Assembly (NCBI RefSeq): GCF_019059575.1
Contig: NW_024882743.1
Coordinates: 1-64,000, forward strand
Direction: 5' to 3'
DNA length: 64,000 nt
Origin: Amphibalanus amphitrite
Lineage: Eukaryota > Arthropoda > Thecostraca > Balanomorpha > Balanidae
Shown here: one piece after another, positions 1-13,600 of the stretch
How the letters are laid out: every line of letters starts with the position of its first letter
Position numbering within the stretch: position 1 is the first letter of the stretch
The notes under the pieces: generated by a model
Databases searched by the model: none
What the model was told of the DNA's origin: nothing
The model's input: the letters and a program-made list of their open reading frames with translations, nothing else
Made by a program: the position numbers and the translations under genes

Positions 1-135
1 ACAGAAAAAGAAACCAGAGAGGGTAAAGTTTCACATGTAAAATGTAAATTTGCTTTTCATCGTTACAGCTTTCGGATTGGAAATTAAATCTTAGCAACCT
101 TATGATAAACCCACGTTGACGGGATGCATTAGGTA

Positions 136-279
136 CCGGCGGAACACCTTCAACTAAGGGGGGGGGCACTGCCGACTTTTGGTCCTATTCTTTCCATGCA
201 ACGCTCATAGGCCGGCTAATGTTGAAATGCCAAAATCAAAGGGGGCACGGTGCCCCGGTGTCCTCCCCGTTCCGCCGCC
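136..279. mobile_element. TA-flanked MITE, copy 1
   Basis: A 144 bp non-coding unit whose ends are inverted (CCGGCGGAAC at the left, GTTCCGCCGCC at the right) and that is flanked by TA on both sides (134-135 and 280-281). The inner part contains a G/C palindrome around GGCACGGTGCC. A second copy lies at 23861-24001 and is highly similar throughout, which confirms a mobile unit. TA duplication and short TIRs fit a non-autonomous Tc1/mariner-type MITE; the superfamily call is inference. Confidence 0.75.
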
Positions 280-508
280 TATGACGGGATGGGGACGCTT
301 TTATGGTCGTCGTTGGGAGCTTGGCACTAATGGGTTCTGGGGATGATGTTGAAGGTTTCGCAAATGTTTCATAAAAGAGATGCTATTTTTTGCACAACCT
401 ATTAAACATTTTTACGTTTGCTATGAAAATGTTAGGCCCAGTTCCTTCAAGATCAGGTCCACGACTCCACACTCCACAGCTTACAGCAGGAGCTACCTAA
501 CATAACAA
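280..508. other. No recognisable feature
   Basis: I see no coding, RNA or repeat signal between the MITE and the TTAA-flanked element. Confidence 0.5.
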
Positions 509-512
509 TTAA

Positions 513-1412
513 CCCGCGCCGTGTTGGTGGCATGAACTTTCCGTCGAGTGCTGGGGGAAGGGGGCGTTTCACGCCCCTCCGTCTAACTCGGCTCCTGGGC
601 CACGTAGCGACACGCGGTAAGCGTCAATCGAAAGAGCGTCAAAAATAAGGAGGAAAACACTCGGTCATTTTAAGGTCAGGGCAAAGGTCAGGTCACCAGG
701 GTTCATCAAAGGTCAAATTTTGTTGATTTCAAACGATTTTTAACACCCGACGGCTAACTCGGGAACCAGTAGAGCTACAGTGCCGCGGAAAAGCGCATTC
801 GATAGCTCTTTTAACGCTCTTTCGCCAACATGTCCTCAAATTTGGCCTCAGATCAATGGTTTAGCCCCCCAGAGGGCACCGCTCTGATTGACCTCAAATT
901 TGACCTCAGATCAACCAAAAGTAAAAAACTGCTGAAGACCTTTTATGTCCTAAAATGACCTCAGGGGCACACACAGGGGTCACAGGTGCAATTTTCCGAT
1001 TCAGTGTGTCATGTTTACCTATGGACCGATGTTTGAGAGGGTGTAGAACGAAATTCGTCCAAAAGAGGCGCATTTTAATTTTCTCCCATTGACTTATACC
1101 TAATGGAGCTTTCGCAAAATTGACCTGACCTTAGGTCACAGACATAAAAAATCCGAGGTATCCATTTTATATATACTGCTACCCTAAGCAATTACTGAAA
1201 GCTTTAAAGTGATCGCTCAGTCGGTTTAGCTACAGCGAGCTTTCGATTTTTTTTTTCTGAGGTAAGGTCACTTGACGTTACCTGGTGAGTGGTGACCTGA
1301 CCTTGAATGACGCTACGCGTCGCGTTGCCGTTTTTGAGATATTCGCGAAAAACCTGAGGGGGGAAGGGCATAAAAACGGCATAAAAACCCCCCGCCCCCA
1401 CCACGGCGCGGG
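513..1412. mobile_element. piggyBac-type TIR element, non-autonomous (0.9 kb)
   Basis: The ends are a perfect 11 bp inverted pair, CCCGCGCCGTG (513-523) and CACGGCGCGGG (1402-1412). The left end is preceded by TTAA (509-512), but the right end is followed by TGGT, so the duplication has decayed or the right flank was lost. Subterminal G-runs facing C-runs follow each end. The interior is rich in AGGTCA/TGACCT words and has no transposase frame; the small ORFs inside are incidental. CCC...GGG termini with TTAA are typical of piggyBac. The architecture resembles the element at 55811-58753, whose ends begin CCCTCGCCGG. Family assignment is inferred from ends only. Confidence 0.55.
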
Positions 1413-2868
1413 TGGTCGACATAGCGACTCGGACTGAACAAATGCCTGGTTGAATAAGGTGAGAGGATTGAGGTAGGCTTGTATCGGATTTTCTTCTGCT
1501 TGTCGGTAGTTTATGGTTGAAGTTAATTTCGCGAGCTGTCCATAATCATTCAAGAGGGAAAATTCAGCTGCACATCGTTCGGGTCAAAGTAATACCAAAC
1601 ATTCTCAAATTTTGTAGTAAAGAGCCAGTAGTCTACGAATATATTCAAAAAACAATTAGAAAAAGAATAAGTGGACCGGTTTCGTCTATCAAAGACTTCT
1701 TCAGCGCTTTTTCAAAAACGTATAAGAATGAAACTAGCACAGTGACAATTGTTTGAAATAAAATTGGATTCAGTAAGAACTAAGAACTTCATTGTCCGAA
1801 AACCGGTGAGAGTTGATAGCTCAATGACACTTAGAGCCGTGCATAAGGAGGCGTGAAAACACTCTCCTCAATCCTCATCTCGTTCTATTACGAGAGGACC
1901 ATGTCATGGCGTGAGAAAGGTGTTCTCAAAATAAATGACACTGTATGAGTGAATAAATAATCCGCGCCCCCTTGGGTTATTGGCAGACCCTACCACCTGA
2001 TCGGGTGGTGCAGCCGTTTCGCCTTCCACCTGAGATCTCGGAAAGTTACCGAGCGATTTTGAACATTCAAAGAGCGTTCGATAGCCCCACCAGGGAACTA
2101 CCTTGTTACCAGGTTTCGTTGACCTAGGTGCAACCCATGACGTCACAAGTCAGGTCAAAGGTCGCATTTTTCACCGATTAATAAGAGTTAGCAGTTTGGT
2201 AGCGCTGTTTATTTTACATCTTTTTGATCTTGAATATTTTTCGTTATCTTCAAAACTGTAAGCGTGACAGCTCTTCCCGCTAAACCTTTTATTGGGTCGA
2301 AAATGACAGAACATGACGTCACTCTGACGTCATTTGTGACTAACCTTTATAAGAGCTCTGGAAACATTTGGTCACAAGGTGTAAAAATGATGCCCGGAGG
2401 GGTCTTGAAAGTTTGGTGGCGACATTTGCTATACTTTAGGAGATATCGACTGAAAAAGGAGAGAAAGGAGAAAGGAGAAAAAGGAGAGAGGGGGCCGTTT
2501 CGCGCCGCCCTCCCCCTCTCAGCGCCGGGGCTTTCAGTTGCTTCTCTCACAGAACTATTGGTTATATTACAACGTAGTGGAATTGCAAGTGGCAATATAA
2601 GCTTCCTGCCAGCGCCGGACCAGAGTTTAAACATGCAGGCTGAAGTTTAACATTTAACTAACTTTTGAATTTTTAAATCGTTGAGCTTTTTAGAAGTTGT
2701 ATGAACTGTTCAGCTCCTTTTTTGGTCCATCACAGCGGGCTTGTATGTCATTTGTCAACCAAAATCGAATTAAAAACTTTTTATTTGGTCTGGCTAACTC
2801 GCCAACGTCTTAACTGGATCGTTCAGTAGCTTTTGATTGGGCACTGCCCACGTTGTCTGTCTAGCTTT
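1413..2868. repeat. Diverged repeat DNA with CRE and AGGTCA motifs
   Basis: No supportable gene. Three TGACGTCA sites (2138-2145, 2314-2321, 2325-2332) and a near-perfect DR1 (AGGTCAAAGGTCG, 2152-2164) occur here. The same paired-CRE plus AGGTCA texture is found at 47.3-47.5 and 58.2-58.6 kb, so this is probably an old relative of the TTAA-flanked elements. I could not define its ends. A purine-rich GGAGAAA tract lies at about 2457-2490. ORFs of 60-130 codons have no recognisable domains. Confidence 0.4.
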
Positions 2869-2897
2869 TCGTGTCATAGACACTGTCTATGACACGA
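2869..2897. repeat. 29 bp perfect palindrome
   Basis: Two 14-base arms (TCGTGTCATAGACA and TGTCTATGACACGA) face each other across a single central C. It lies just upstream of a GC-rich block. It could be a dimeric-factor binding site or the relic of a transposon end. Confidence 0.6.
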
Positions 2898-3650
2898 GAA
2901 GAGGTTGCTGACATCGTTTGTCGCAGTTGGATAATACCAATCCACGTCCCAGTGGCTGCTCGATCGCACTTTCCCTGGCCCACCTCTCCCACCAGGCTAG
3001 ACTTTGCCCGGCACAGCCGTCGCCTCAGTGCCTCGGGCGGTGACCCGTTCAAAGGGGCTCACAATTCGTATGGTGCCGTGGCTCTCAAACCAATACAAAA
3101 CAGTGAAACGCAAAGGCTCACTTTCCATATAAGGCGAACGGCTGATTCTGGCGCCGGGGCTTCATTCATGCTAAGCCGCCCAATCACAGCGCCGCATTTC
3201 AGTTAGTGTCGGGCGCAAAAGCTACTATGCTCCGCCCCTCCATCACGTGACCCTGCCCTCACGTGGCCTCAGTCACGTGGTGTTTCCACTTCTTGGCGCA
3301 TGGCGGCGCTAGTCTCGCAGGGGCGGTGGTAGCTTGCTCCCCCGCCGTCCGGGGGTGATGGGTAGCAACTGCTGGTGACTGTACCTCCGCGCGGTCTAGT
3401 CTCACGGCCGCCCCCGCCCCCGCCTCCGCCGGGCGGGGGCGGAGGGACTGTTGATCCGACGTCGCGGTAGCCGACGATGATCAGCGCTCGGAATATTGTC
3501 ATCTCCATATATATCGGCAGTGTGGGACGTGGGTGTCAGAGTGTGGCGCATACATTCGCTAACCCGCCCGTATTTCAGGATCTGTACAACTCCCGCACAG
3601 ATCAAACGAATGCTGGTTTAACCCAACAGGTGACCTGACGAATCAACGCC
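2898..3650. promoter_or_regulatory. GC-rich block with three CACGTG E-boxes
   Basis: A CpG-rich stretch with three CACGTG sites at 3244-3249, 3260-3265 and 3274-3279, followed by dense GC-box-like sequence near 3400-3440. This is the usual look of an unmethylated promoter or CpG island, but I cannot join it to an exon. Short ORFs on either strand look like by-products of high GC. Confidence 0.3.
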
Positions 3651-6600
3651 AGGTGTCCTGACCTTACACGACCGCGGTTACAATTTTAACACGCATTTAT
3701 AGATTGAGGTGTTCACTGTGTTATACTATATAGGTAATATGAACAATAGAAGCTCAGACATATCCTGCTTTTTAATGTGTTTTAATAATGTTTAAAGACA
3801 ACCTTGAAAAATATTCTACTTCCATCCGTGCTTCTATCATAACCTAATATTTAATTTATTCTGACATTTCATTTTACCAGTTTCATCTTGAGCTTCTACT
3901 GCACCGTTAAGCGGTGTTTCCTCCTCTCAAGGTGGGCCCGTGCACCGACCTCCAGCCAGAGCATTTAAAAACAACGACCAGCTGCCCACCCGAACACCAC
4001 TCTCCTCACTCTCCTGTTCATCCAGTTCCCGATCCAAACAACACGCCATTCTGTGACTAACCGCACGGTGCTGTTGGCCGCGGCCATCAGACGGCAGCTC
4101 GGAACGGGGCGCCGCTCTTACCGCTCCGCCTCCTGATGACAGCCAGATGCGGCCCATTGTCGCACCGGCCCCATTTGGCCGGTACACCGCTGGCAGATTC
4201 AGCGGATAGCACTGCTTCAGAGGCTCACAAACCGGGCGACAGGTTGAGTTCGGGTCACCTGGCTACAGTTTCGTCACCTCAGCGATCGATACGACTGCCA
4301 TTCATTCGGAGAAGCACGCACGCTTGACGCTGCTCAAATGCACCGCAAAACTGGAATTGAGTTCACATCCGACTCGATTTCATCATATCTCATATTCCCA
4401 AACATACTTGGCTTCATCTGTTCTGTGTCTCCTGTCTGAGCTGTCTCCCATCTCGTTCAGAACCTTGCTTTCCAATCGCCGTCTTCTACATCGCCGCGAC
4501 GCGTGTCAGCCCACTATCCGTCACTCGTCAGTCCACTGTCAGTCCACCGTGGCCGTGGGCTAGTCAGTTCACTGTTCGACAGTCCGCAGGAGTCTGATCT
4601 GCCAATCTCAGGACAAAAGTATGCACAATCACAGATACAATATCCGAGAGTTTAGGGCAGTAAAAATACAAATTGCTCACTCCACATAATAGAGTCTATG
4701 AACTGTCGTCGGGCCACAGTGTTTGTAACCAGCAAACGGGCCACTGCAGGTTAGAGTCTATGAATAGGACAGTCTTTGACCTATAGCCGGGCCACAGAAC
4801 AGTCTTATGAACCAAAACACTCTACACAGGCCCAGAACAGCCGTCGACCCTGAGCCGTCCAGGAGATTTAGGCCGCCGGGCCGGGCCGCAGTGGCCACGA
4901 TTTACGCTCCGCGGCTATCGTCGAGTTATTCTTCACGACAGCCGAGATTTGGCCGAGTCGGAGCAAGGCAGATTCATTCCACTCGCACATCAGGGGGGAC
5001 ATCGCGCTGTCCTTTACGTCATGTGCCCCACTGCCGCCGCCCGGCCATCCGTCAGCTCGTCTGCCGGTCTCTGCCCCCCCCCCCTTCAGCGGGGGCGCTA
5101 CTGTCCGTGCCCCCGTCAGTTTGGAGACCCCAGCGTCTGCCGTCCGCAGCAAACCCAAACAGCGCGACCCACCAGACGTCTGCTGCGTACGACGACCGCA
5201 GAGCGGCCGCTACTATCCCGGCGCGAAATGGTGACGCACTGCTCGACTCGCGACAGGGACGCTCCGTGCACGCAATGAATGGTCGCTACGGCCGCGAATC
5301 AGCGGAGACATAGCAACGGTCTTACGACAGCTGGTAAGAGGTCAACAGCTGAGGAAGCTTCAAGATCGAGAGAACATGTCAATATCCGAAAACACAGCCT
5401 AACTGCATACAGAGCAGGCTGTGCCTGTGGATATATATCGGCCTAGCTCTTGCGATTTCCTAGTGAGTAGCTCCCAAAATTACTGAAGTTGAATGCCGGC
5501 TGCACTGCACATGTACGCATTAGCATTATCGATACATATCCTCTAACTTCTTCTAAGCTGAAACTTTGGGAAAGGTCGCTCTGCAATTACGGAGGAAGAT
5601 ATAGAAAACATGTCTGGTGTCATTCGGCCTCATCGTTGTCCCCATACTAAGCTTACCACACACCTACGCACCCACGGTGCATCGTGACCTGCAACACCGG
5701 TCATTGACCCATCGACATCCGGTCCACGTGTGGCTCTGGTGCGACACCAGATAAGCACGACATGCATTTGCAGATGGAGCGAATTCCCGGAACTGCACGA
5801 GCATAATATTGGCCAACTAAATGATTTGGACAGCTTCCCTGCAGCGTTGGTAGGTGCATTAGGGCTCGGTGAATATAAATAATTTTTATTGAGTAAATAT
5901 TGACAGTATGACACGGGTCTGATGTGATTAGCTAGAGCTAGTTCGGCCAGCAAATTAATAGGATATAATTGCACCTTGTGGCACTGTGCACGATAAAATA
6001 GCTCAGACAAGCCAAGAAGCCAATAAAATATAAATATGTGATCAAGGCCATATTTAAGTATGTAATGGCATTTACTTTAAAATCATCTGCCTATAAAAGC
6101 TGTAGCGGATAATAAAAACGTGGTGTCTGTCAGTAGGTATCGATGCATGATGCATGTCGAAATTGCTAAAACTTTAATCATTAATGTGCTTCTACGCTTT
6201 TTGGACTACATTAGTGTACCTACTGTTTGATTTTCATTACTCTCAGAATGACATGAATAATCCGGTTAAACTGAATAAAACTGACCAGCTAATCGTCAAA
6301 ATCATCTTATAGCTATTTAACTAAATGCATCATGTTAATGACTGAAGCAAGAGTTTCTTAGAAGAGTAAATTGCATTGCATATGGTAAAGCTAATTAATT
6401 GATCTCATTATTTAATGCCGAGCAATATTTCCATCTAGCCCAAATTGGTCATCTACAGGACACCTTGATTTCCCGTCTGTTGTGCTATACATCGCACGGA
6501 GCCGGGAGAAGGTATTTGAGTTGCATAATTCTGGCGCTGAACTATTAGAACGTGCTTTCGGACCTCTAAAATCACAATCCTGACTAACACCGGCATGCTC

Positions 6601-9600
6601 ATAATAGTCGAAAGCATCGTGCGGTCGCCCCTCCCCCCCTCTGACAAGTAGAGCGTAACTCAACCTTTTCTTGTCAGATGAGACAGAGCCTGTAATGCAT
6701 CCCGGACGGCACTTGTATCCTCAGATGTCTATTAGAAAGCTGACATCTTATCGCTAGCTCAACCACTGGCAAATCGAGGACTGGCCGCTAATAACCGTTC
6801 TCGCTTGGCTTTGACATATATCATACTCTGATGTTGAATACATATTGTCGATGAAGTCATTGACTGAGCAAGCTGCTTGCCCCCAGTGGCGGCGGCGGCC
6901 GGGGCGGCTCTCCAGATCCGCCTGCAAAGTGTGACTTACGGGCCATGGGGTCGCACAGCCCGCCCGTCGGACATTAGCCGAGCCGCCCGGGTGATGCACA
7001 CATCAACTCGGGAATTCGAGAAGGTGCGCAGGCACGGGCTGCCTTCTCATTGGTCCACAGAATCGCAAACGGTCCGTGGGCCACAAGGTGAACAAATGTT
7101 CGCTGAAACCGCTTGCATACGTGATAGCTTGGCTCGTTCAATTATTCTTTGCACAATTCACTTTGGGGTCAATCTCATCATCAAATGGAAATACCTTTTT
7201 AACGTTTCCACTTCAATATCTTTTCTCTCTTCTGAGTGGTTGGTAGATACTTTCTGAAAGATTTATCTATTCTCATATCTAAAAAACATGAAAGAGCCAT
7301 TCAATTTTTATGTACATGAAGGCAATTCAAATATTTAACGAATCTGACCTGAAAAGATAACATGAAGCCAAAAGCTACATCATTTTTAGACACTGAAAGT
7401 AAAAACATTTCTGATTGACTTCTCAGATGGAATCCCCCCTCGTGTGCTGTTCACTTGAAAAGAGGTAGCTGTACACATATGCGGTTTTCATTTTGAGGAC
7501 TTAATATACGATAGTGTCATAAACAAGTTGTGCTATTTTCATTCCACTTATCGATATGTAATGTAACAAGCGTGACATGTGCCTACTGCCTAGCCATCGA
7601 AACATCTAGTACGCGACCGTTGCTTCCGCATTGAAACGTCATACAACTTCTCGTCCATCCTACCCAAAACGGGGTCGCACACCGACTTTCCGTCCGTCGT
7701 CCCAAGCTCAGCATGACATGACGCAACTTTGACTCACTCAGTCCATAAACACGCAGAAACAGTGAGTTTTACACTCATGTAAGCATCCTCCGGCCGGCGG
7801 TGGCCGGTCGGTAAGATCGCGTGCCCTCGACTCGTCAGCCAGCAGGGCGTCACGGGGTACACTTTGGGCGCCGCTCCTACTGACCGGCTGTGACGTGTGA
7901 CGGCCCAAACCAGTGACGTCACGAATCACGTCACTCCGGACACGTAAAAGCCCGGATCCGGATCCCCGGGCGATCGACACGCCCTCGCGATGTCCGGCTG
8001 GTTTCGGCGTGGTCCGGAGTGAGCTCCGGGCATTGCCCTGGCAGCAGGACAGACCATCGTGCGGCTGAACGACGAGAAGGTATGAGAAACTCATCAGAGC
8101 GACAGGCGCCTCAGATGGAACCCATCACCCAGAGTCTATGCAGCTGTCATCTTTACTTTGAGAGTTAGTGAAACTGTTTTCAGACGCCGAATATTAAATT
8201 GATAGCGGCCAAATTTATCTAAGTGAGTCGGTACCTAATGACCATACGCACTTTGCCGAGTCTATCTATAATGCTAGATTCCTGTGACGACAAAATGTAT
8301 GAATGTGCCTGTTAACGCGACTCACCCAGCCACGCTGACAAATTCCCAGCATAGTATTTATATAAAGTAGTCAGACAGAAAAATAAACCCTGAATCATAA
8401 TAGGTTATGTTCAAGGCTTCCATGACGAAAGAGTGCAGACTAGCATTATTGTTTATTTATTTTGGTCCAATGGCGCAGTTCAAGCAATCAGCAATAAATA
8501 TTCAGAACCTCATCACCATCCAGGGTTCTAAATGAAGTGACGCGTCCCAGACAGTGCGTTGTTGCCACTCAAGCATCCACGTGAAGCTTCTTTTAACAAG
8601 TAAGCACATACACCTCCGGAGTGCGGAGCCCTTCAAATTACTCTACATAAAACATTTTAGGTTTGGTTTGCAGCTTACAATTGCAAGTGAGCACGGGAAT
8701 AAAGTTCTTATTTTTACCAACAAAAACGCCATTTGGGAGAGAAATACCTAAGCGACCACAATAGAAAGACCCGAACAAGCGCTACAAAAGAAAACCCCAA
8801 CTGCCTTGTGAGTACCACCCTTCTAATCAACTTCCAACAGTGTACCAAATTTAAGTACAATTGCCTCAACCGTTCTTGCTATGCGTAAGCTTCCTACATA
8901 TGCACGTCACACGTGCGCACGTGCAGTATAAGCATCCCAGCGGTGGCTATTGGGATATATTGGCCATTGCCCACGTTGTGCCCATTGATAGTCCAAGGCT
9001 TAGAACAATCGGCCCAGCGATTGCGGAGTGAAGCGGAACAATTTTGATACCCGTACTTTACGTACTTTACGTAGGTACTTTACACGTATACGTACGCAAT
9101 GGCACGTACTTTATTTACACTTACGGAGGCGGTTACCTATAGATAGATGCATAAGGGTAAAGGCAATATCGTGGTAAAAGGGATGGAGCTATCCAGCATG
9201 AAGACGGGTTATCAAACAGATGCAAGGTTCCGAAAATTATGCCTCCCAAAAGCGTAGTAATGGTAGGGCTCAAATTAAAATGTTGCCCTGGCAAAAGAAA
9301 AAGCTGGCTTGGCGCTCGCCTGTAATAAATTTATGCCATTTCCATACTGTACCCATCTACTACTCATAATTATTTCAGGCACTCCCAGCTCTCAAAATTT
9401 ACGCTTGAATGAAGTTTTTGTCACGTTTGTACTATATGTCAGTCTCGAACCGATTCGAGAATGGGTCGTTGGAACATCTTCGGGTGCACGCGGGAGTGCG
9501 AGGTACAGACGATAATCCCCGATGTAGCTCGATGTCAAACGTCACCGCATCAAACTGTTTGCCTCTGAAAAAGCATCGACTTCCTGCGTTATAACTGAAC

Positions 9601-10179
9601 ACTTGAGAATAGTTAATCCTTAAATGGCGAGGAAATTTTAAACTGTTCGCAAAAAGTACGGGCCCGTTTAATGCAATTAATTAAGTGGTCACTATTATGG
9701 ACAGACATTAATTAAAAAATAGCTATTGCCCATAGGGTCCAAGGAGGGGAAATGGCTCATGTATAGCTTCATGTCTATAGGGAACAAAGGCCGTTTTGAG
9801 ACGAATATCGCTTCAGGAAGCTGTCATATTGGAACACCAGTCCGGAACGTTGTAGCGTTTACATATTGGGCACACTGCCCATGCCCTGGCACACAAATGA
9901 CGAATAAAGCTGCTATAGCCAACATCTGCAATTTACAACGAAGTTACTAGCCGGAGGATCATCTGCCGTTAAAAGAACAGAATCGGCTTATGTATTTGTT
10001 GAACGTTGCCAGACAGTCCTACGCCACATGATATCATAACAGTCACAGCGCTTCCGGAAATGCGACAATAAGCGGGCTAAATGTGCGTTGCGTGAGTGTA
10101 TCTTCGACTGACTAATGTGACATGTCTGGCAGCTCTCTGGGCCGCTCGGCTCGAATAAATATCATCTAAAATAGCCGCT
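3651..10179. other. Gene-poor DNA, no supported gene
   Basis: Mostly AT-rich sequence. GC-richer patches lie at about 3.9-4.3, 4.85-5.3, 6.88-7.0 and 7.75-8.1 kb. The longest frame (4807-5313, 168 codons) is Arg/Ser/Pro-rich without a domain and probably follows from GC content. Small items: near-duplicate phrases around GAGTCTATGAA at 4690 and 4752, a TGACGTCA at 7914-7921, a CACGTGCGCACGTG palindrome at 8910-8923, and short reiterations of GTACTTTACGTA near 9050-9080. Confidence 0.5.
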
Positions 10180-10694
10180 GCGGCTGGGGGTGGCGCTGGA
10201 CGGGAAGGCGGCGGACGGAGGCAGGTGAACTAAGACTTCCTCGTCATGGTCGCTGTATTGCGCAGAGATGAGCGGCTTTGCCGATGGACCGGGGAGGGGC
10301 GGCGGGCCAGGGGTCAGGTGTGGGTCAGATCCGGGAGACGCCGGCGGCGCTGACGGCCGCGGTGGCTGTCGGCGGCGGCGGCAGCGCTGGCGGCAGTCGG
10401 ACGGCGGCGCGGTGGTGGTGTGCAGCGTTCCGGGTGCGCTCCTCTGCCGGCGACCGAGCCGACCGACGGACGACGGCCCGGGCGGTCCCGAGCAGCGCGT
10501 ACCCCAGCAGACAGTCCCGAGCAGCGCGTACCCCAGTGGACAGACCCCGAGCAGCCCCGATCCGAGCAGACGGTCTTCGCGCACTGCGATCTGAGCACCA
10601 TCCTGCAACCGAGCCAAGCTGTGCCCGTGTGAAGGACTTGTCCCCAGTACAGACACCAGACTGTGTGTTACGTCACCACAAAAGATCGCGCCCG
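10180..10694 (+). promoter_or_regulatory. CpG-rich block ending in a splice-donor-like site (possible first exon)
   Basis: Strongly GC-rich, with an approximately 29-30 bp imperfect repeat (GAGCAGCGCGTACCCCAG and variants at about 10490, 10519 and 10549). The block ends at CCGCAG|GTGAGTGTCACC, a good donor with exon end at 10694. A non-coding or short-coding first exon is plausible, but no partner exon was recognised downstream. Overlapping ORFs in several frames here are a composition effect. Confidence 0.3.
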
Positions 10695-13600
10695 CAGGTG
10701 AGTGTCACCTTGGCGAATGACGTGACTTAAATTGACGCTTTGCTGCTGCTTTGCGTTCTCAGTGACTTCGTGCGTGCATTTTGCTGTTTGCTCACTAAGC
10801 ATTTGCCTGTATGTTGCGAAACTCAGGCGTCAGCTCCTTTATAAAAATGTGTGTTCGGATGTAAAATAACTTTTTGGGCAAAGCTATATATTCGCGTGTA
10901 ACAATTCAAAACAAAGGATACACTCATAACGGTGCATGAGTGATTGGATATTCATTTCCATTAGAGAAATGCCGAAATGGCAGTTGTAATTATGAAATCA
11001 TTTGCTGCAGCAGTTACCTGGCTAATTATTTTCCCACCGGTCGGTGCAGCTGGGAGAAAAGCCGTAAAACTGTGCTGTTTCGTTGCCAGTCGATGCATCG
11101 TGAGGCACTCTATGCAAATGTTCGGCTCGGGATTGGCTTGGGGTTGAGTGGTCTCGCGTTCCTGTGTGAACCTTGCTTGGCCCGGTACGGGATGCTCCCA
11201 TCATCCCATGACCTGACATCCAGCGACCGTGCCCTTGTCGGACATTTCTCCCGGGACGCATATTGAACACTTAGAACAGCCTCCGGGAACTGAGCACCGA
11301 AACGGCTTTTAGACAGGCAGTGACTGGATCAAGTTAAAGGAAGGCATGAACCGGAACGTGGCTCTGAATGTTGCAATAATGCATGTAAAAAGTACGCATA
11401 GTGAAAATGTAAAGCTGCAAATCTATCACGATTCACGGTAGCAATTTTGCAATAAAATTTGTTTCGTTTTTCCTTCTCTGACTTATCAAACTATTGGTTT
11501 AATAAAAATTTGATCGTGGCTGAGGATCATTGTAATAGTATTTTGATTTAGCATTATTAACTTACCCATTCCCGTCTTTCAAACCGATTTTAGCCGTATT
11601 AACATAGCTTGTTATTCGTCGTTAGACTTCCTGAAACATTCCTCTGTAGAAATGGAGGCGGTGCACACCCCCGTACGTCCGCACTGTCGGATGTCGTGAC
11701 CGGAAACACACAGTAACATAGGTAATTGTCTTTTTGTTTTATGAATGGGTGCATAAAGAAGTCTTCTGACGAATTCCTTACATCTGAACGTGATGAGTTG
11801 TCCGCCCTAGCCCGTTAGTCCTCCACATTAGGTACTGACATATATTTCGGTTTGCAAAACGTTGAAATTGTTATGATGCCCTAACACATCAATGAGAACC
11901 TCCGTAAGCTTCTTTCATTCCAAATATTGTATTGACAATTGCTGACAACTCCACATCACTCATTGTGGCTATTCTGTGTCACAAGTCAAAAGATAAAACG
12001 AAAAAAAAATACTATTGATGTAAACTGCAAAGGTCTTCTGCAATGGTTTGTGTGTGATTATGATGAGTTGACCAAAATATGTCGTCAAAAATGTCATTTT
12101 CAGCTCAATCTTATTCAGTCATGACGTACATGCTCCATGCTCTACATGCCACGTGAAATTCTGAGTCAGCGTATAAAGAGAAGTGACGATGTGAAAACAA
12201 TAAACATATAGCGATGATCCTGACATTGCAATGGGCAGTGAGCCAACCACTTTGTCTCAACCTTTTCCTGCAGCCAATTTCGTCCGCATTCACGGCGCAT
12301 TATGGGTATCACTGTGGCCAGTCAGTCACTTAGTCTCGGCATGTCCGTTATAATCGGATGATGGTGCCCGCACCACTGTCAATTACCCAACGCCCGGCCT
12401 TGATGAATGCTGGATGAGGTGCACGCTTTTACTCCTGATGGATGCTACAAAGGGTGAGCCTGCTCCCATGAAACATGTGACCAGCCATCGTGCGTCATTG
12501 TGACCTGGGAAACTCTGTGACAACTTCATGTAGCTCCAATTTGAAAATGAACACGGACCGTTTCTGTATTCTCCAATGGAAAAAAGTTAACCCCGATTAG
12601 AAGCTGCAGATGGTTCGCTAGTGACGAAATTAACATTAATTTACACCGCGAACTTATAGCTGGGTCGTTAATTATTCCACGAATACAATATCAATGGGAA
12701 ATATGACGGTCTTTGTCAACATAAGATGCAATGTTAATAAATCTATCTATGTAGAGCATGCCTCCGGGAGCTGCCTCTATTGAGTGCTGTTGATTAGTGA
12801 ATTTTGCATCGGTCAGAAATTAAACACACTTCTGTGCGGCGCGGCGCGTCGCAGCTGCGCAGCGATCTGCGCTGTAGACAGCGTCAGATGAGTGTTGACC
12901 GGTAAAGGCCGCTGATGAGAGCACCGGGTCACTGAAGGGCTGCCACAAGTTGTAATTAAAGCTGGCACAACTTATTCGCTAATCATTGGCGAGACGGATG
13001 TGGAGACATTACACTATTGGAAACGCACTTTTCAGAGACTATTGTCAATTTCACTGCCATTTGTCATACCTACAAATTCTTGTGTTAATAATACGGCGAC
13101 GATCGATGACATTTAAAGTTACGTGATTTGATAGTTATCCTTTTATTTCTAAGTTGTTCTATAAACCTACTTGTAAATTTTCTTTCAGTATCGACAAGTT
13201 TAACAACAGTCTATTGAATGTGTTTAAAAAACGTACGTAATTTTCAGAACTCACCGTTTCATCTGTACAACACGAAATTCTTGCACGCCTTGGAGTGATA
13301 TTGGTAGGTATGTGTTTGATCGATAGAACTTCTAGTGAAGACATTCCGTTTAGTTGATTAGATGTGGTATCGAAGGACTGCATTTGTTCTGTTTATAAGG
13401 CTTTTGCTTATCATTGAAAGCAACCTTTTCAAATAGATACTTGAATGGCATTCTTTGCATGTTATTGGGTAAATCTGTTGTGGGCCCTGATAAATTTGCA
13501 AGCGGTATTAGCAGATTTACAAAAATCTCACCTTTAAGTCATGTGAGCTTTGTGTGCTGCATAGAACAATTCATTTGATATCCTCCCCCATTCCTTAAGT

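Noticed and set aside
4807-5313. 168-codon Arg/Pro/Ser-rich ORF
   Set aside because: GC-rich patch with overlapping open frames on both strands and no domain, promoter or splice support.
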